Below, piece by piece: positions 51,259 to 60,873 of a stretch of 64,000 nucleotides of DNA; position 1 is the first letter of the stretch, and every line of letters starts with the position of its first letter. This DNA is from Amycolatopsis sp. 2-15 (GTDB taxonomy: Bacteria > Actinomycetota > Actinomycetes > Mycobacteriales > Pseudonocardiaceae). The stretch spans positions 8,836,001-8,900,000 of the forward strand of contig NZ_CP127294.1 in the NCBI RefSeq assembly GCF_030285625.1, written 5' to 3'. The notes beneath the pieces are model-generated. The model made no database searches and was not told where the DNA came from. It saw nothing but the letters and a program-made list of their open reading frames with translations. The translations under genes and the position numbers were made by a program.

Positions 51259-51770
51259 CCGATCAGAACTCCCCCGCGCGCGGGCAGACCGGGCCGCGCT
51301 TGTCCTGGGACCTTGTCGCGCAGGGCGTTGACGTCGAGGTCCTCGGCCCGTCGCGTGTTCGGGAACCGCCGCCCGAGCTCGGCCGCGTAGGCCTTCAGGT
51401 CGGTGCCCGGAAACGGAACCACGGTCACCGAGCCGGGGATGGCGCTCGGATCCGTCGTCGCCAGCAGGTCGGGCTCGTCCTTGAAAATCTCCTTGAAGCG
51501 CACCCAGGCTGCAGCCTTCGTCTCGGTGTACACCCGCCGGGCCTTCGGGTCGTTCCGCACCTGGTCGGCCGCGAACCGCATCGCCTGGTCGTCGTCGAAC
51601 CACACCTCCACCGCGGCGCACGGCCGGTGCCCGGCCAGCGGCACGGGCGTGCGGTCCACCGGCAGCGGATCCGGCCGCACGGCCGCCCCGACGACAACGG
51701 CCAGCCCGACGCCCGCGCCCAGTGCGACGACCAGCACCGGGGCGAGCCAGCGCCAGATGCGAATCCCCAT
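51255..51770 (-). CDS. FtsX-ectodomain-like membrane protein, paralogue 2
   Basis: The 171-residue protein has a membrane anchor MGIRIWRWLAPVLVVALGAG, then an extracytoplasmic domain: CAAVEVWFDDDQAMRFAADQ, DPKARRVYTETKAAAWVRFK, EIFKDEPDLLATTDPSAIPG, SVTVVPFPGTDLKAYAAELG. The order of strand, helix, 'F(K)' helix, 'P(x)S' loop and V-strands matches the extracellular domain of FtsX (permease-like cell division protein), but there is no permease part. FtsX's ectodomain controls cell-wall hydrolases of the RipC/PcsB type; a similar control is inferred. ATG 51770 is preceded by a GTGTGATGATCTGTCC-like leader without a strong ribosome-binding site. Confidence 0.75.
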   Translation of the reverse strand: MGIRIWRWLAPVLVVALGAGVGLAVVVGAAVRPDPLPVDRTPVPLAGHRPCAAVEVWFDDDQAMRFAADQVRNDPKARRVYTETKAAAWVRFKEIFKDEPDLLATTDPSAIPGSVTVVPFPGTDLKAYAAELGRRFPNTRRAEDLDVNALRDKVPGQARPGLPARGGVLIG

Positions 51771-51827
51771 GGACAGATCATCACACACCGAGCCGGGACT
51801 GGTCCCCGGTCAGCGTTCGCGGTGTGG

Positions 51828-52322
51828 CTACGCGCAGACGAAGCCCTGCACCCCCGGGTGGTACTTCTTCCACGTGGCCTCGACGTCGAGCTGTTGGACC
51901 TTCCGGGCGTCCGGGAACCGCTGCTTCAACTCGGCGGCGTAACCGTTGAGATCGGTGCCCGGAACCGGAATCACCACCACCGTCGCCGGCATGGCACTTT
52001 CACTCGTCGCGGCGATTTTCGCCGGGTCCTGCTTGTAGATCTTCTTGAACTCCGTCCAGGTCAGGGCCTGGGGGTCGAGGTCGACCCGGCGGGCTTTCGG
52101 GTCGTTCCCGAGCTCGGCGGCGGCGCGGCGCATCGAATCGTCGTCGCGGAAGTACACCTGCACGGCCAGGCACGGCTGGCGCCCGGTCGACGGCGCCGAT
52201 GGCCGGGCCACCGGCAATGCCACGGCCCGCACCGACCCGGCGACCAGGAAAGCGGCCCCGGCCCCCACCCCGAGCGCGACCACCAGAACCGGCGCCAGCC
52301 AGCGCCACAAACGAATCCTCAC
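51828..52322 (-). CDS. FtsX-ectodomain-like membrane protein, paralogue 3
   Basis: The 164-residue protein has the same architecture: anchor MRIRLWRWLAPVLVVALGVG, then CLAVQVYFRDDDSMRRAAAE, DPKARRVDLDPQALTWTEFK, KIYKQDPAKIAATSESAMPA, TVVVIPVPGTDLNGYAAELK, and a C-terminal tail ending YHPGVQGFVCA. Two cysteines, one before the first strand (RQPCL) and one near the end (FVCA), are shared with the other copies and could form a disulfide outside the cell. GTG 52322 lies 30 bp downstream of paralogue 4. Confidence 0.75.
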   Translation of the reverse strand: MRIRLWRWLAPVLVVALGVGAGAAFLVAGSVRAVALPVARPSAPSTGRQPCLAVQVYFRDDDSMRRAAAELGNDPKARRVDLDPQALTWTEFKKIYKQDPAKIAATSESAMPATVVVIPVPGTDLNGYAAELKQRFPDARKVQQLDVEATWKKYHPGVQGFVCA

Positions 52323-52352
52323 GGTCTTTTCCTCTCGCCCCGGAAGCCGGGG

Positions 52353-52702
52353 TCAGCGTTCGCCGGCCGGAGGGCAGGCGGGCCCGCGTTTGTCCGCGGG
52401 CAGGGTCTTCGCGAGCGAGTCGACGTCGTATGGAGTCGCGTCGTCGGCGTTCGGGAACCGCTGTTTCAGCTCGGCGGCATAGGCGCTCAAGGCAGTGTGC
52501 GGAACCGGGATCACGGTGATCACCGCCGGCATGCCACCGGCTTCACCTGTGGCTTGTGCCCGGCCGGCGGCACGGGTGTCCGGTCCACCGGCAGCGGGTC
52601 CGGCCGCACGGCCGCCCCGAAGACGAACGCCAAACCGACGCCCGCACTCAGCGCGAGCACCAGCACGGGAGCAAGCCAGCGCCACAGGCGGTTCCCCATC
52701 AC
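52353..52702 (-). pseudogene. FtsX-ectodomain paralogue 4, middle deleted and frame broken
   Basis: From GTG 52702 the N-terminus (NRLWRWLAPVLVLALSAGVG, then DPLPVDRTPVPPAGHKP) is intact, but it soon reads out of frame to a stop at 52520. Overlapping that end, another frame reads MPAVITVIPVPHTALSAYAA, ELKQRFPNADDATPYDVDSL and ends CPPAGER at 52353, matching the family's C-terminal third. About 75 residues between are deleted. As in paralogue 1, a C-terminal start (ATG near 52533) overlaps the N-terminal stop, so two short products remain possible. Confidence 0.65.
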
Positions 52703-52723
52703 CTGATTTTCACCCAGCCCTGA

Positions 52724-53236
52724 TCAGTACTCGCCCGCGCGCGGGCAGGTCCGGCCGTCGCGGGGTTTGCCGAACATCTTGTTGAAGGCGTTGACGTCCA
52801 TGGAGTAGACCTCCTGCGCCTGCGGGAACCGGGCCTTCAGCCGGGCGGTATAGGCGACGAGGTCGGTAGCGGGCGGCGGCAGGACGGTGACGACCGCGGG
52901 TGAGCTCTCCTCGCCGCCCAGGCCGTTCAGCATCTCCGGGTGGTCCTTGAAGCCGTCGCGCAGTGCGAGGAAGGACTCGTGTTTGGTCTCGACGAAGACA
53001 AGCCGCGCGTCGGGGTCGTCGTGGAACGAGGCCGCGGCGCGCCGCATCTGCTCGTCGGTGTCGAAGTAGACCTGCACATCCCGGCACGGCTGGTGCGCGG
53101 CGAGCGGCACCGGCGTGCGGTCCACCGGCAGCGGGTCCGGCCGCACCGCCATCCCGACCACGAAAGCCAAACCGACGCCCGCGCCGAGCGCGACCACGAG
53201 AACCGGCGCCAGCCAGCGCCACAAACGAATCCCCAC
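52724..53236 (-). CDS. FtsX-ectodomain-like membrane protein, paralogue 5 (first in the array)
   Basis: The 170-residue protein has anchor MGIRLWRWLAPVLVVALGAG, then CRDVQVYFDTDEQMRRAAAS, DARLVFVETKHESFLALRDG, FKDHPEMLNGLGGEESSPAV, VTVLPPPATDLVAYTARLKA, and a tail ending GRTCPRAGEY. GTG 53236 lies 38 bp after the histidine-kinase stop on the same strand, so the array may be the end of the response-regulator / kinase operon. The extracytoplasmic domain again matches the FtsX ectodomain without any permease helices. Confidence 0.75.
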   Translation of the reverse strand: MGIRLWRWLAPVLVVALGAGVGLAFVVGMAVRPDPLPVDRTPVPLAAHQPCRDVQVYFDTDEQMRRAAASFHDDPDARLVFVETKHESFLALRDGFKDHPEMLNGLGGEESSPAVVTVLPPPATDLVAYTARLKARFPQAQEVYSMDVNAFNKMFGKPRDGRTCPRAGEY

Positions 53237-53274
53237 GCACGATCATCATCCGGCGGGGCGGGAACGTTACGAGC

Positions 53275-54420
53275 TCAAAGCGCCGGAATCCCCTGCGGTC
53301 CCGCCGGCAGGTGCACCGTCACCGTCAAGCCGCCGCCCACCACCGGTTCCGCGGAGATGGCGCCGCCGTGGGCCTGGACGGCGGCCCGCACGATCGACAA
53401 CCCCAAACCCGCCCCCGAACGCGCGGTGCGGGCGACGCCGGCGCGGCGGAACGGCTCGAACAGCTCGGGTACGGCCGCCGGGTCGAGCAAGCCGCCCGAC
53501 GAGCGCACGCGCAGGGTGGACCACTGGGGGCCCGGTGTCGTGGTGACCTCGAGCCAACCGCCCTCGACGTTGTGGCGCACGGCGTTCTCGACGAGGTTGC
53601 CGGCGATGCGTTCGAGCAGCGCGGGGTCGCCGAACGCGGGCGCGGCGACGGTGGCGAACTCGGCCCGCAGGCCACGAGCCGAAGCCTCCGCGCGCACGGC
53701 CGCCCACGCGCGCCCGACGAGCACCGCCAGGTCCACCGGCTCGCGCATCACCAAGCCGGCGCCGTCGGTGCGGGCCAGCAGCAGCAGGGAGTTCACGAGC
53801 TGGCCGGCGCGTTCGGTGGCGTCGCGGACCACGCCGCCCATGCGGCGCAGCTCGGCTTCGTCGGCTTCCTCGTCGGACAGCGTGACGTCGAGCTCGGTGC
53901 GGATGACCGAAAGGGGCGTGCGCAGTTCGTGGCTCGCGTTGGCGACGAAGTGGCGCTGCGCGTCGAACGCGGCCTGCAGGCGGTCGAGCATGTCGTCGAA
54001 GGTCTGGGCCAGCTCGGCCAGCTCGTCGCGCGAGCGGATCTCGCCGATGCGTTCGCCCATCGACTCCACCGACAGCCGCCGCGCGGTGCCGGTGATCTCG
54101 CGCAGCGGCAGCAGCACGCGCGAGGTGAAGGTCCACGCGAGGATCGCCGCCGCGGCGACGACGAAGCAGAACGCCAGCGAGCCGAAGATCAGCACCCGGT
54201 TCACGGCGTGCGTACGCAGGTGCTGAGCGAGCGTGGACGCGTCGACGTCGACCCCGTCGACCCGCACGATCGTGCCGGGCGGCATGTGCGGCACGGCGTC
54301 CACCGCGTCGCCCACGAGCGACCACGCCAGCCACAGCAGGAGCAGCCCGGCCGCGGCCACCAGCACGGTCGCGAGGATCGTGACCCGGGCCCGCAGGCTG
54401 CGTATGCCGGGCAGGTTCAC
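53275..54420 (-). CDS. Two-component sensor histidine kinase
   Basis: The 381-residue kinase has two membrane helices (about 14-36 and 76-98) flanking an extracytoplasmic loop of about 40 residues, a HAMP-like segment (ITGTARRLSVESMGERIGEI), the phosphorylated His in NASHELRTPLSVIRTELD, N-box AGNLVENAVRHN and G-box GAGLGLSIVRAA. It should phosphorylate the response regulator encoded just upstream; its GTG start overlaps that gene's stop by one base. The target may include the FtsX-like genes immediately downstream on the same strand. Confidence 0.9.
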   Translation of the reverse strand: MNLPGIRSLRARVTILATVLVAAAGLLLLWLAWSLVGDAVDAVPHMPPGTIVRVDGVDVDASTLAQHLRTHAVNRVLIFGSLAFCFVVAAAAILAWTFTSRVLLPLREITGTARRLSVESMGERIGEIRSRDELAELAQTFDDMLDRLQAAFDAQRHFVANASHELRTPLSVIRTELDVTLSDEEADEAELRRMGGVVRDATERAGQLVNSLLLLARTDGAGLVMREPVDLAVLVGRAWAAVRAEASARGLRAEFATVAAPAFGDPALLERIAGNLVENAVRHNVEGGWLEVTTTPGPQWSTLRVRSSGGLLDPAAVPELFEPFRRAGVARTARSGAGLGLSIVRAAVQAHGGAISAEPVVGGGLTVTVHLPAGPQGIPAL

Positions 54421-55094
54421 TACGCGCCGGCGTCCGCGACCGGCACGCGGTAGCCCGAGCCCACCACGGTCTCGATGATCCCCGGCTCACCCAGCTTCTT
54501 GCGCAAGGTCATCACGGTGACCCGCACCGTCGTGGTGAACGGGTCGGCGTTCTCGTCCCACACACGCTCCAGCAGCTCCTCGCTGCTGACCACCGACCCC
54601 GACGCCGACAGCAGGACCTCGAGCACGCCGAACTCCTTGCGCGTCAGGTCGATCGGCCCGCTCGCGCGGCGCACGATGCGCTTCGCCGGGTCCAGCTCCA
54701 CGTCGCCGGCCGTGAGCAGCGGCGGCGCGGCCGGGGTCGCCCGGCGGCCGAGCGCGCGCACGCGGGCGACCAGCTCGGGGAATGCGAAGGGCTTCGCGAG
54801 GTAGTCGTCCGCACCGAGGGACAGCCCGTCGACCCGGTCGGAGACGGAACTGCTCGCGGTGAGCATGAGCACCCGAGTGAGCTCACCCGACGCGACGATC
54901 TCGCGGCACAGCTCGTCACCCGACATCCCGGGCAGGTCGCGGTCGAGCAGCACCACGTCGTAGCGGGTGACGGACGACTTCTCGTGCCCGTCGTCACCGG
55001 TCAACGCGACGTCCACCGCCATGCCCTCACGGCGCAGGCCGCGCGCGATCGCATCGGCCAAGGGCTCTTCGTCTTCGACTACCAGAACACGCAC
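54420..55094 (-). CDS. OmpR-family response regulator
   Basis: The 224-residue regulator has a receiver domain (RVLVVEDEEPLADAIARGL, YDVVLLDRDLPGMSGDELC with the phospho-Asp, GADDYLAKPFAFPELVARVR with the conserved Lys) and an OmpR winged helix (IDLTRKEFGVLEVLLSASGS, ELLERVWDENADPFTTTVRV). GTG 55094 begins directly with the first strand. It is coupled to the histidine kinase and heads the likely seven-unit leftward transcript that ends with the FtsX-like array. Confidence 0.9.
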   Translation of the reverse strand: MRVLVVEDEEPLADAIARGLRREGMAVDVALTGDDGHEKSSVTRYDVVLLDRDLPGMSGDELCREIVASGELTRVLMLTASSSVSDRVDGLSLGADDYLAKPFAFPELVARVRALGRRATPAAPPLLTAGDVELDPAKRIVRRASGPIDLTRKEFGVLEVLLSASGSVVSSEELLERVWDENADPFTTTVRVTVMTLRKKLGEPGIIETVVGSGYRVPVADAGA

Positions 55095-55181
55095 GAGACC
55101 ACAATCCCACAGTTTCCTGAGAGCACCTGAGAGACCTGAATGGACACTCCGGGCCACCTCACGCGCAGCTCACGCCAAACC

Positions 55182-56663
55182 TCACGACCAGCGCAGCGCG
55201 AACCACAACCGCATCCTCGTCTCCGGGTCCGCAAGATCCACGCCCAACGCCCGTTCGGCCTGCCCGATCCGGTGCCGGACGCTGTTGCGGTGCACCCCGA
55301 GTTCGGCGGCCGTGCGGTCCCAGCCGCCGTGGTGCGCGAGCCACGTCCGCAGCGTCGGCACCAGCTCCCGGTCGTGCGCGCGGTCCAGCTCCCGCAACGG
55401 CGCCAGCACCCGCTCGGCGAACCCCGCCGCGGCACCGGGCGCGACGAGCGCGTCGAAACCCAGCGGATCCGCCGCCGCCACCGGCCGGCCGAGGGCCTGT
55501 GCCCGGGCCAGCAGCAGCTGCGCCTCCGCGAGGGCGCCCGGCAGCCCGTCCGCGGTCACGGGCGAGCCCGCCACCGCGAGCCAGCCGTGCTCGCGCAGCC
55601 CGCCGAGCTCCGGCGACGCACCCACCACCGCCAGGAACCGCGGCCCCGGCAGCACCTGCACGAGCGGGGTGTCGAGCCGCGCGCGCAGCCAGTCGTGGCG
55701 CACGGCGACCTCGTCCGGGCCCAGGCGGTGCGCGACCCCGGCCACGAGCCGGCACTCCCCCGTGCCCAGCAACGTCGTCAGCACGTCCGCGCCGCCCTGC
55801 CCCAGCAGCAGACCGGTGGCCGCCGCCCCGAGCTCCGCGGTGTCGGAGCCGGCGCGGCCGACGAGCCCGAGCAACGCCGCGCCGACGGCGAGGATCGCGC
55901 GGTCCCCGCCGCCGAACCGGCGCCGGCGCCCGAGCACGAGCAGGTGCGCCGCCGTCGCCTGCGGGTACACCGGCTGCGCCACCACGTACGTACCGTCCGG
56001 CAGCTCGGTGGTCGCGCTGCGGACGCCGGTGCCCGCGCGCAAGGTCGTGAGCAGGTCGGCGACCTCGGGCGGCAGCGGTTGCGGTGCGTCGTGGCTGGCC
56101 ACGAGCGCGTCCGCGGGCCCGACGAGCGCCACCCAGCCCCGCAGCCGCTCGGCCAGCGCCGTCACGAGCGCACCCATGCCGTCGCCCGCGGCGCGCGTGA
56201 GAGCCTCCCGCGCGATCGCCGTGCGGCGCTGTTCACGTTGGCCCGCTTCGGCGAGCGCGACGGCCACGGCCCGGCTGATCGCGAGAAACGGCGTACGCGG
56301 CGGCACGACCACCAGCGGCAGGCCGTGGCGCACGCACGCGTCGCGCAGCGGCTTCGGCAGCGTCTCGGACACGGTCGGCGTGAGGCCGAAGCCCAGCGCA
56401 GTCACGCCGGCGTCGCGCAGGCGGCGAACGTAGTGCCCGGGCTCGCGCGGCAGGTTCACGCCGGCGGTGAGCACCAGCTCGGCGCCGAGCAGGTAGGGCG
56501 CGGGATCGTCGAGCTCGCTCACGTGGGCCCAGCGCACGGGCGCGTCGAGCGCGCCCGGCACCAGCGTCTCCCGCACGACGTCGAGCGCGAGCTCCGGGTT
56601 GCCGACGACCGTCCGTAACGGAACATTCACTTCCGCGCACTCGCGCTCGAGGTTCTGGGTCAT
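55182..56663 (-). CDS. PucR-family transcriptional regulator of the agmatinase region
   Basis: The 493-residue protein has the PucR N-terminal domain (WAHVSELDDPAPYLLGAELV, LTAGVNLPREPGHYVRRLRD), a middle region, and the C-terminal helix-turn-helix TAAELGVHRNSVRHRIGQAE. PucR regulators often control purine, amine or amino-acid catabolism. It is divergent from the symporter-agmatinase operon, 107 bp away, so it is its probable regulator. ATG 56663 is behind AAAGGCGGGA, which sets the start downstream of an in-frame ATG at 56720. Confidence 0.85.
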   Translation of the reverse strand: MTQNLERECAEVNVPLRTVVGNPELALDVVRETLVPGALDAPVRWAHVSELDDPAPYLLGAELVLTAGVNLPREPGHYVRRLRDAGVTALGFGLTPTVSETLPKPLRDACVRHGLPLVVVPPRTPFLAISRAVAVALAEAGQREQRRTAIAREALTRAAGDGMGALVTALAERLRGWVALVGPADALVASHDAPQPLPPEVADLLTTLRAGTGVRSATTELPDGTYVVAQPVYPQATAAHLLVLGRRRRFGGGDRAILAVGAALLGLVGRAGSDTAELGAAATGLLLGQGGADVLTTLLGTGECRLVAGVAHRLGPDEVAVRHDWLRARLDTPLVQVLPGPRFLAVVGASPELGGLREHGWLAVAGSPVTADGLPGALAEAQLLLARAQALGRPVAAADPLGFDALVAPGAAAGFAERVLAPLRELDRAHDRELVPTLRTWLAHHGGWDRTAAELGVHRNSVRHRIGQAERALGVDLADPETRMRLWFALRWS

Positions 56664-56770
56664 TTCATCCCGCCTTTCGACGGTTCCTGGATGGATCGTC
56701 CCATGCCGCAGCGGTGGCACCCGAACCTACGGTGGCCCGAACAACCCCGCAGAGAACCGAGGAGGACCCC

Positions 56771-58215
56771 GTGGGCGGCGACTACGCGGTGATCACGCTG
56801 TACATCGCGGGCATGATCGGAGTCGGCTGGATCGGCCTGCGCCTGGCGAAAACGAAGTCCGACTACCTCGTGGCGGGCCGGCGGCTCGGCTGGTTCATGT
56901 ACTCCGGCACGATGTCGGCCGTCGTGCTCGGCGGCGCGTCCACGGTCGGCGGCGTGAAGCTCGGCTACACCTACGGCGTCTCGGGCGCGTGGCTCGTGGT
57001 CACCATCGGCGTCGGCATCCTCGTGCTCCACGCCGTGTTCGCGCGGCGGTTGGTGAAGCTGCGTGTGTACACCGTCGGCGAGATGCTCGACCTGCGCTAC
57101 GGCGGCCGCACCAGCGCCGTGTCCGGGGTCGTCATGTGGGGCTACACGCTCATGCTCACCGTGACCTCGACGCTGGCGTTCGCCTCGATCTTCAAGGTCC
57201 TGTTCTCCATCCCGAGCTGGGCCGGCATCGCCATCGGCGGCTCGATCGTGGTGCTCTACTCGGTGCTGGGTGGCATGTGGTCGATCACGCTCACCGACAT
57301 CGCGCAGTTCGTGATCAAGACGATCGGCATCCTGTTCGTGCTGCTGCCCATCGCGCTCGTCTCCGCCGGCGGCTTCGGCGGGATGGCCGACAAGCTCGAC
57401 GCCACCTACTTCGAGTTCACCTCGATCGGCGGCGAAACCATCCTCACGTACTTCCTGATCTACACCTTCGGGCTGCTCATCGGGCAGGACATCTGGCAAC
57501 GCGTGTTCACCGCCCGCACCCCGCGCATCGCGACCGGCGGCGGCATCATCTCCGGCGTCTACTGCCTCGTCTACGGCGTGGCCGGCGCGCTCATCGGCAC
57601 GGCCGCGAAGGTGCTCTACCCCGACCTCGGCAGCGCGCAGGATGCGTTCGCCACCATCGCCGAGCGGCTGCTGCCCACCGGCGTGCGTGGGCTGGTGCTG
57701 GCCGCGGCGCTGTCGGCGCTCATGTCGACCTCCAGTGGCGCGCTGATCGCGTGCGCCACCACCACGACGTCGGACCTGCTGCGCAAGATCGTCTCAAGGG
57801 CGGTGAGGTGCTGCGCAACCGCGTCACCACGCTGATCCTGGGCATCGTCGCCATCGGTATCGCGATGATCGTGGACGACGTCGTCAATGCGCTGACCATC
57901 GCCTACGACATCCTGGTGGGCGGCCTGCTGGTCACGATCATCGGCGCCCTGTTCTGGAAGCGCGGCACACGGCAGGGCGCGTACGCGTCGATGGTGGCCG
58001 GCACGGTGTTCGTGGTCGCGTTCATGATCATCGACGGCGTCGCGGCCAACAGCCCGATCTACTGGGGCCTCGGCGCGAGCCTGATCGTGTACGTCGCGGT
58101 GAGCCTCGCGACGCGGCGCACCCCCGAAAGCATCCTGTCCGTCTGGACGCGGCGCCTGAACGGTTCCGAGGAAGAAGCCGCGGCGCGGGAGACCCCCGCC
58201 GCCGCGCAGGCCTGA
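56771..58215 (+). pseudogene. Sodium:solute symporter, frameshifted near 57796
   Basis: From GTG 56771 (GGAGGACCCC upstream) the protein follows the SSS family: YAVITLYIAGMIGVGWIGLR, TKSDYLVAGRRLGWFMYSGT, LRYGGRTSAVSGVVMWGYTL, and IGQDIWQRVFTARTPRIATG, up to DLLRKIV. There the frame ends in VSRAVRCC and a stop. One inserted base near 57796 restores [20 protein letters not shown] and the last three membrane helices to 58215. The repaired length of about 481 residues is normal. A sequencing error or a recent pseudogene are both possible. Substrate is likely agmatine or a related amine from context. Confidence 0.8.
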
Positions 58216-58244
58216 ACACCCCCGACCACGAGGAGCACACCGCA

Positions 58245-59198
58245 GTGAGTGACCTGCCCCCGATCGGCCCGCTCGACTCGTCGCGCGTCCCGCGCTTCGC
58301 CGGCTTCGCGACCTTCGCGCGGCTGCCGCGGATCGACGAGGTGGACCACGCCGACGTCGCCGTGGTCGGCGTCCCGTTCGACTCCGGCGTGTCCTACCGG
58401 CCGGGCGCGCGCTTCGGTCCCGCCGCCGTGCGCGAGGCGAGCCGGCTGCTGCGGCCGTATCACCCGGCGCTGGACGTGTCGCCGTTCGCCGAGCGGCAGG
58501 TTGTGGACGCGGGGGACATCGCGGCGAACCCGTTCCACATCGGCGAAGCCATCGAAAAGGTGCAGCAGGACGCCGAAGCGCTGATGGCCGGCGGCACGCG
58601 GCTGGTGACGGTCGGCGGCGACCACACGATCGCGTTGCCGCTGCTGCGGGCCACGGCGAAGAAGCACGGCCCGGTCGCGCTGCTGCACTTCGACGCGCAC
58701 CTCGACACGTGGGACACCTATTTCGGCGAGCCCTACACGCACGGCACCCCCTTCCGCCGCGCCGTCGAGGAACGAATCCTCGACACCGCAGCGCTTTCGC
58801 ACGTCGGCACGCGCGGCCCGCTGTACGGCAAGCGCGACCTCGACGAGGACCGCCGGCTCGGCTTCGGCATCGTCACCTCCGGCGACGTGCTGCGCCGCGG
58901 CATCGACGAGACCGTGGACGCGTTGCGGCAGCGGATCGGCGACCGGCCGCTGTACGTCTCGGTGGACATCGACGTGCTCGACCCCGCGCACGCGCCCGGC
59001 ACCGGCACGCCCGAGGCGGGCGGGATGACCAGCCGCGAGCTGCTGGAGATCCTGCGCGGGCTGCGCGAGCTGCACCTGGTGGGCGCCGACGTCGTCGAGC
59101 TGGCCCCGGCCTACGACCACGCCGAGATCACCGCCATCGCCGCCTCGCACGTGGCCTACGACCTCGTGAGCCTGCTGGCGCTGGGGAAGAGCGAATGA
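58245..59198 (+). CDS. speB: Agmatinase / guanidino-acid ureohydrolase
   Basis: The 317-residue ureohydrolase has the manganese ligands in [33 protein letters not shown] and [20 protein letters not shown], and the N-terminal [20 protein letters not shown] loop. It releases urea from agmatine or a guanidino acid such as 4-guanidinobutyrate; sequence does not settle which. GTG 58245 is behind GAGGAGCACACC. The stop overlaps the ThDP enzyme start by four bases. Urea released here could feed the urea/allophanate operon 11 kb away. Confidence 0.9.
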   Translation: MSDLPPIGPLDSSRVPRFAGFATFARLPRIDEVDHADVAVVGVPFDSGVSYRPGARFGPAAVREASRLLRPYHPALDVSPFAERQVVDAGDIAANPFHIGEAIEKVQQDAEALMAGGTRLVTVGGDHTIALPLLRATAKKHGPVALLHFDAHLDTWDTYFGEPYTHGTPFRRAVEERILDTAALSHVGTRGPLYGKRDLDEDRRLGFGIVTSGDVLRRGIDETVDALRQRIGDRPLYVSVDIDVLDPAHAPGTGTPEAGGMTSRELLEILRGLRELHLVGADVVELAPAYDHAEITAIAASHVAYDLVSLLALGKSE

Positions 59199-60832
59199 CG
59201 CGCATCGGGGGCGACGTCGTCGTCGAGACGCTGCGGGCACTCGGCGCGGACACGGTGTTCGGGCTGCCGGGACAGCACGCGCTGGGGCTGTTCGAGGCGC
59301 TGCGGCGCGCGGACGACGTGCGCGTTTTGAGCTCGCGGGTGGAGAACAACCTGGCGTTCGCCGCGGACGGGTTCGCCCGCGCGCGGCTGGCGGCGGACCC
59401 CCGCGGCCCGGTGCCGGTCACGCCGATGATCGTGTCGACCGGCCCGGGTGCCTTGCTGACGCTGGCTTCGCTGCAGGAGTCGCGGGCCGCATCGGTGCCG
59501 GTGCTCGGGATCTCCAGCCAGATCCCCGTCGCCGGGCTCGGCGGCGGGCGGCACGGCTACCTGCACGAACTGCCCGACCAGCAGGCGAGCTTCCGCGACA
59601 TCGTGAAGTCGGTGCACGTGGTCCGGACCGTCAGCCAGATCCCGACGGCGCTGCGTGAAGCGTGGACTGTGGCGGCCACCGCGCCGTACGGACCGGTGTG
59701 GGTGGAGATCCCGCAGGACGTGCTGCTGGCACCGGCTTCGTTGCCACCCCTGCGCGAGGTGACCGCGACGCCGGTGCCGCTGGAACCGTTGCCGGAGCTG
59801 GTCGCGGAAGCTTCGAAACTGCTGGCCGCGGCGGAGAATCCGGTGATCCTCGCCGGTGGTGGCGCGCTGCGATCCGGTGCGCACGCCGCATTGCCGGCGC
59901 TCGCCGAGGCGTTGCGGGCGCCGGTGGTGTCGACGTTCGGCGGGAAGGGTGTGTTCCGGTGGGATCACGAGCTGTCCGCGCGCTCGTGGCTGGAGGACTG
60001 GCACACCACGGAGTTCCTGGCCGGCGCGGACGTGCTGCTGGTGCTCGGGTCGGGGCTCGGCGAGCTGTCGAGCAACTACCGCGAGTTCGCGCCGCGCGGG
60101 CGGGTGATCCAGGTGGAGGCCGACCTCGGGAAACTGGAGTCGAACTACCCCGCGCTGGGCATCCACGCCGACGTACGGCTGTTCCTGCGGGCGCTGGAAG
60201 TCCCGCCGAGGGCCGCGGACGGACGGGCCGAAGCCACCGTGGCCGATTTGCTCGCGCGGGTCGAGTCCCGATTGGACAGTCAGGACCTGGCTGCCGAACG
60301 CAAGCTCGTCGACGACATCCGCGCGGCAGTGCCGGAGGGCACGCAGACGTTCTGGGACATGACGATCGCCGCCTACTGGGCGTGGTCGGCGTGGCCGCCG
60401 GACGGCGCGCCGATCCACACCGCGCAGGGTGCGGGCGGCCTCGGTTACGGGCTGCCCGGCGCGCTCGGCGCGGCCGCCACCGGCAGCCCCGCGCTGGCCG
60501 TCTCCGGCGACGGCGGTGCGATGTACGGCCTGGCCGAGCTGGCCACCGCGAAGCAGCACGGCCTCGACGTCACGTGGCTCGTGATCGACGACGGCGGCTA
60601 CGGCATCCTGCGCGAGTACCTCACCGGCGCGTTCGGCGAGACCACCGCGACCGAGCTGGCGCGGCCCGACTTCGTGGCGCTGGCGGAGTCGTTCGGGGTT
60701 CCGGCCGTGCGGTCCACACCGGACTCCGTCGGCGCCGATCTGGCGAAGGCCGTGCGCACGCCGGGGCCGTCGGTGGTCGTGCTGCCGGCCGTGCTGAAGA
60801 TGTTCGCCCCGACCCACCTGGAGAAGCGGTGA
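59195..60832 (+). CDS. Thiamine-diphosphate-dependent enzyme (acetolactate-synthase-like)
   Basis: The 545-residue protein has the three-domain ThDP layout: N-terminal [20 protein letters not shown] with the glutamate in [17 protein letters not shown], a central domain with [14 protein letters not shown], and the C-terminal ThDP-binding [20 protein letters not shown] and [13 protein letters not shown]. It resembles the decarboxylases that sit beside agmatinases in actinobacteria. Its substrate is unknown; it may act on a 2-oxo acid made from the guanidino compound. ATG 59195 overlaps the agmatinase stop (ATGA). Confidence 0.85.
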   Translation: MTRIGGDVVVETLRALGADTVFGLPGQHALGLFEALRRADDVRVLSSRVENNLAFAADGFARARLAADPRGPVPVTPMIVSTGPGALLTLASLQESRAASVPVLGISSQIPVAGLGGGRHGYLHELPDQQASFRDIVKSVHVVRTVSQIPTALREAWTVAATAPYGPVWVEIPQDVLLAPASLPPLREVTATPVPLEPLPELVAEASKLLAAAENPVILAGGGALRSGAHAALPALAEALRAPVVSTFGGKGVFRWDHELSARSWLEDWHTTEFLAGADVLLVLGSGLGELSSNYREFAPRGRVIQVEADLGKLESNYPALGIHADVRLFLRALEVPPRAADGRAEATVADLLARVESRLDSQDLAAERKLVDDIRAAVPEGTQTFWDMTIAAYWAWSAWPPDGAPIHTAQGAGGLGYGLPGALGAAATGSPALAVSGDGGAMYGLAELATAKQHGLDVTWLVIDDGGYGILREYLTGAFGETTATELARPDFVALAESFGVPAVRSTPDSVGADLAKAVRTPGPSVVVLPAVLKMFAPTHLEKR

Positions 60833-60873
60833 CCCACGCCCTGAAGTCGACAAAGCGATGACCACTGTCCGGT

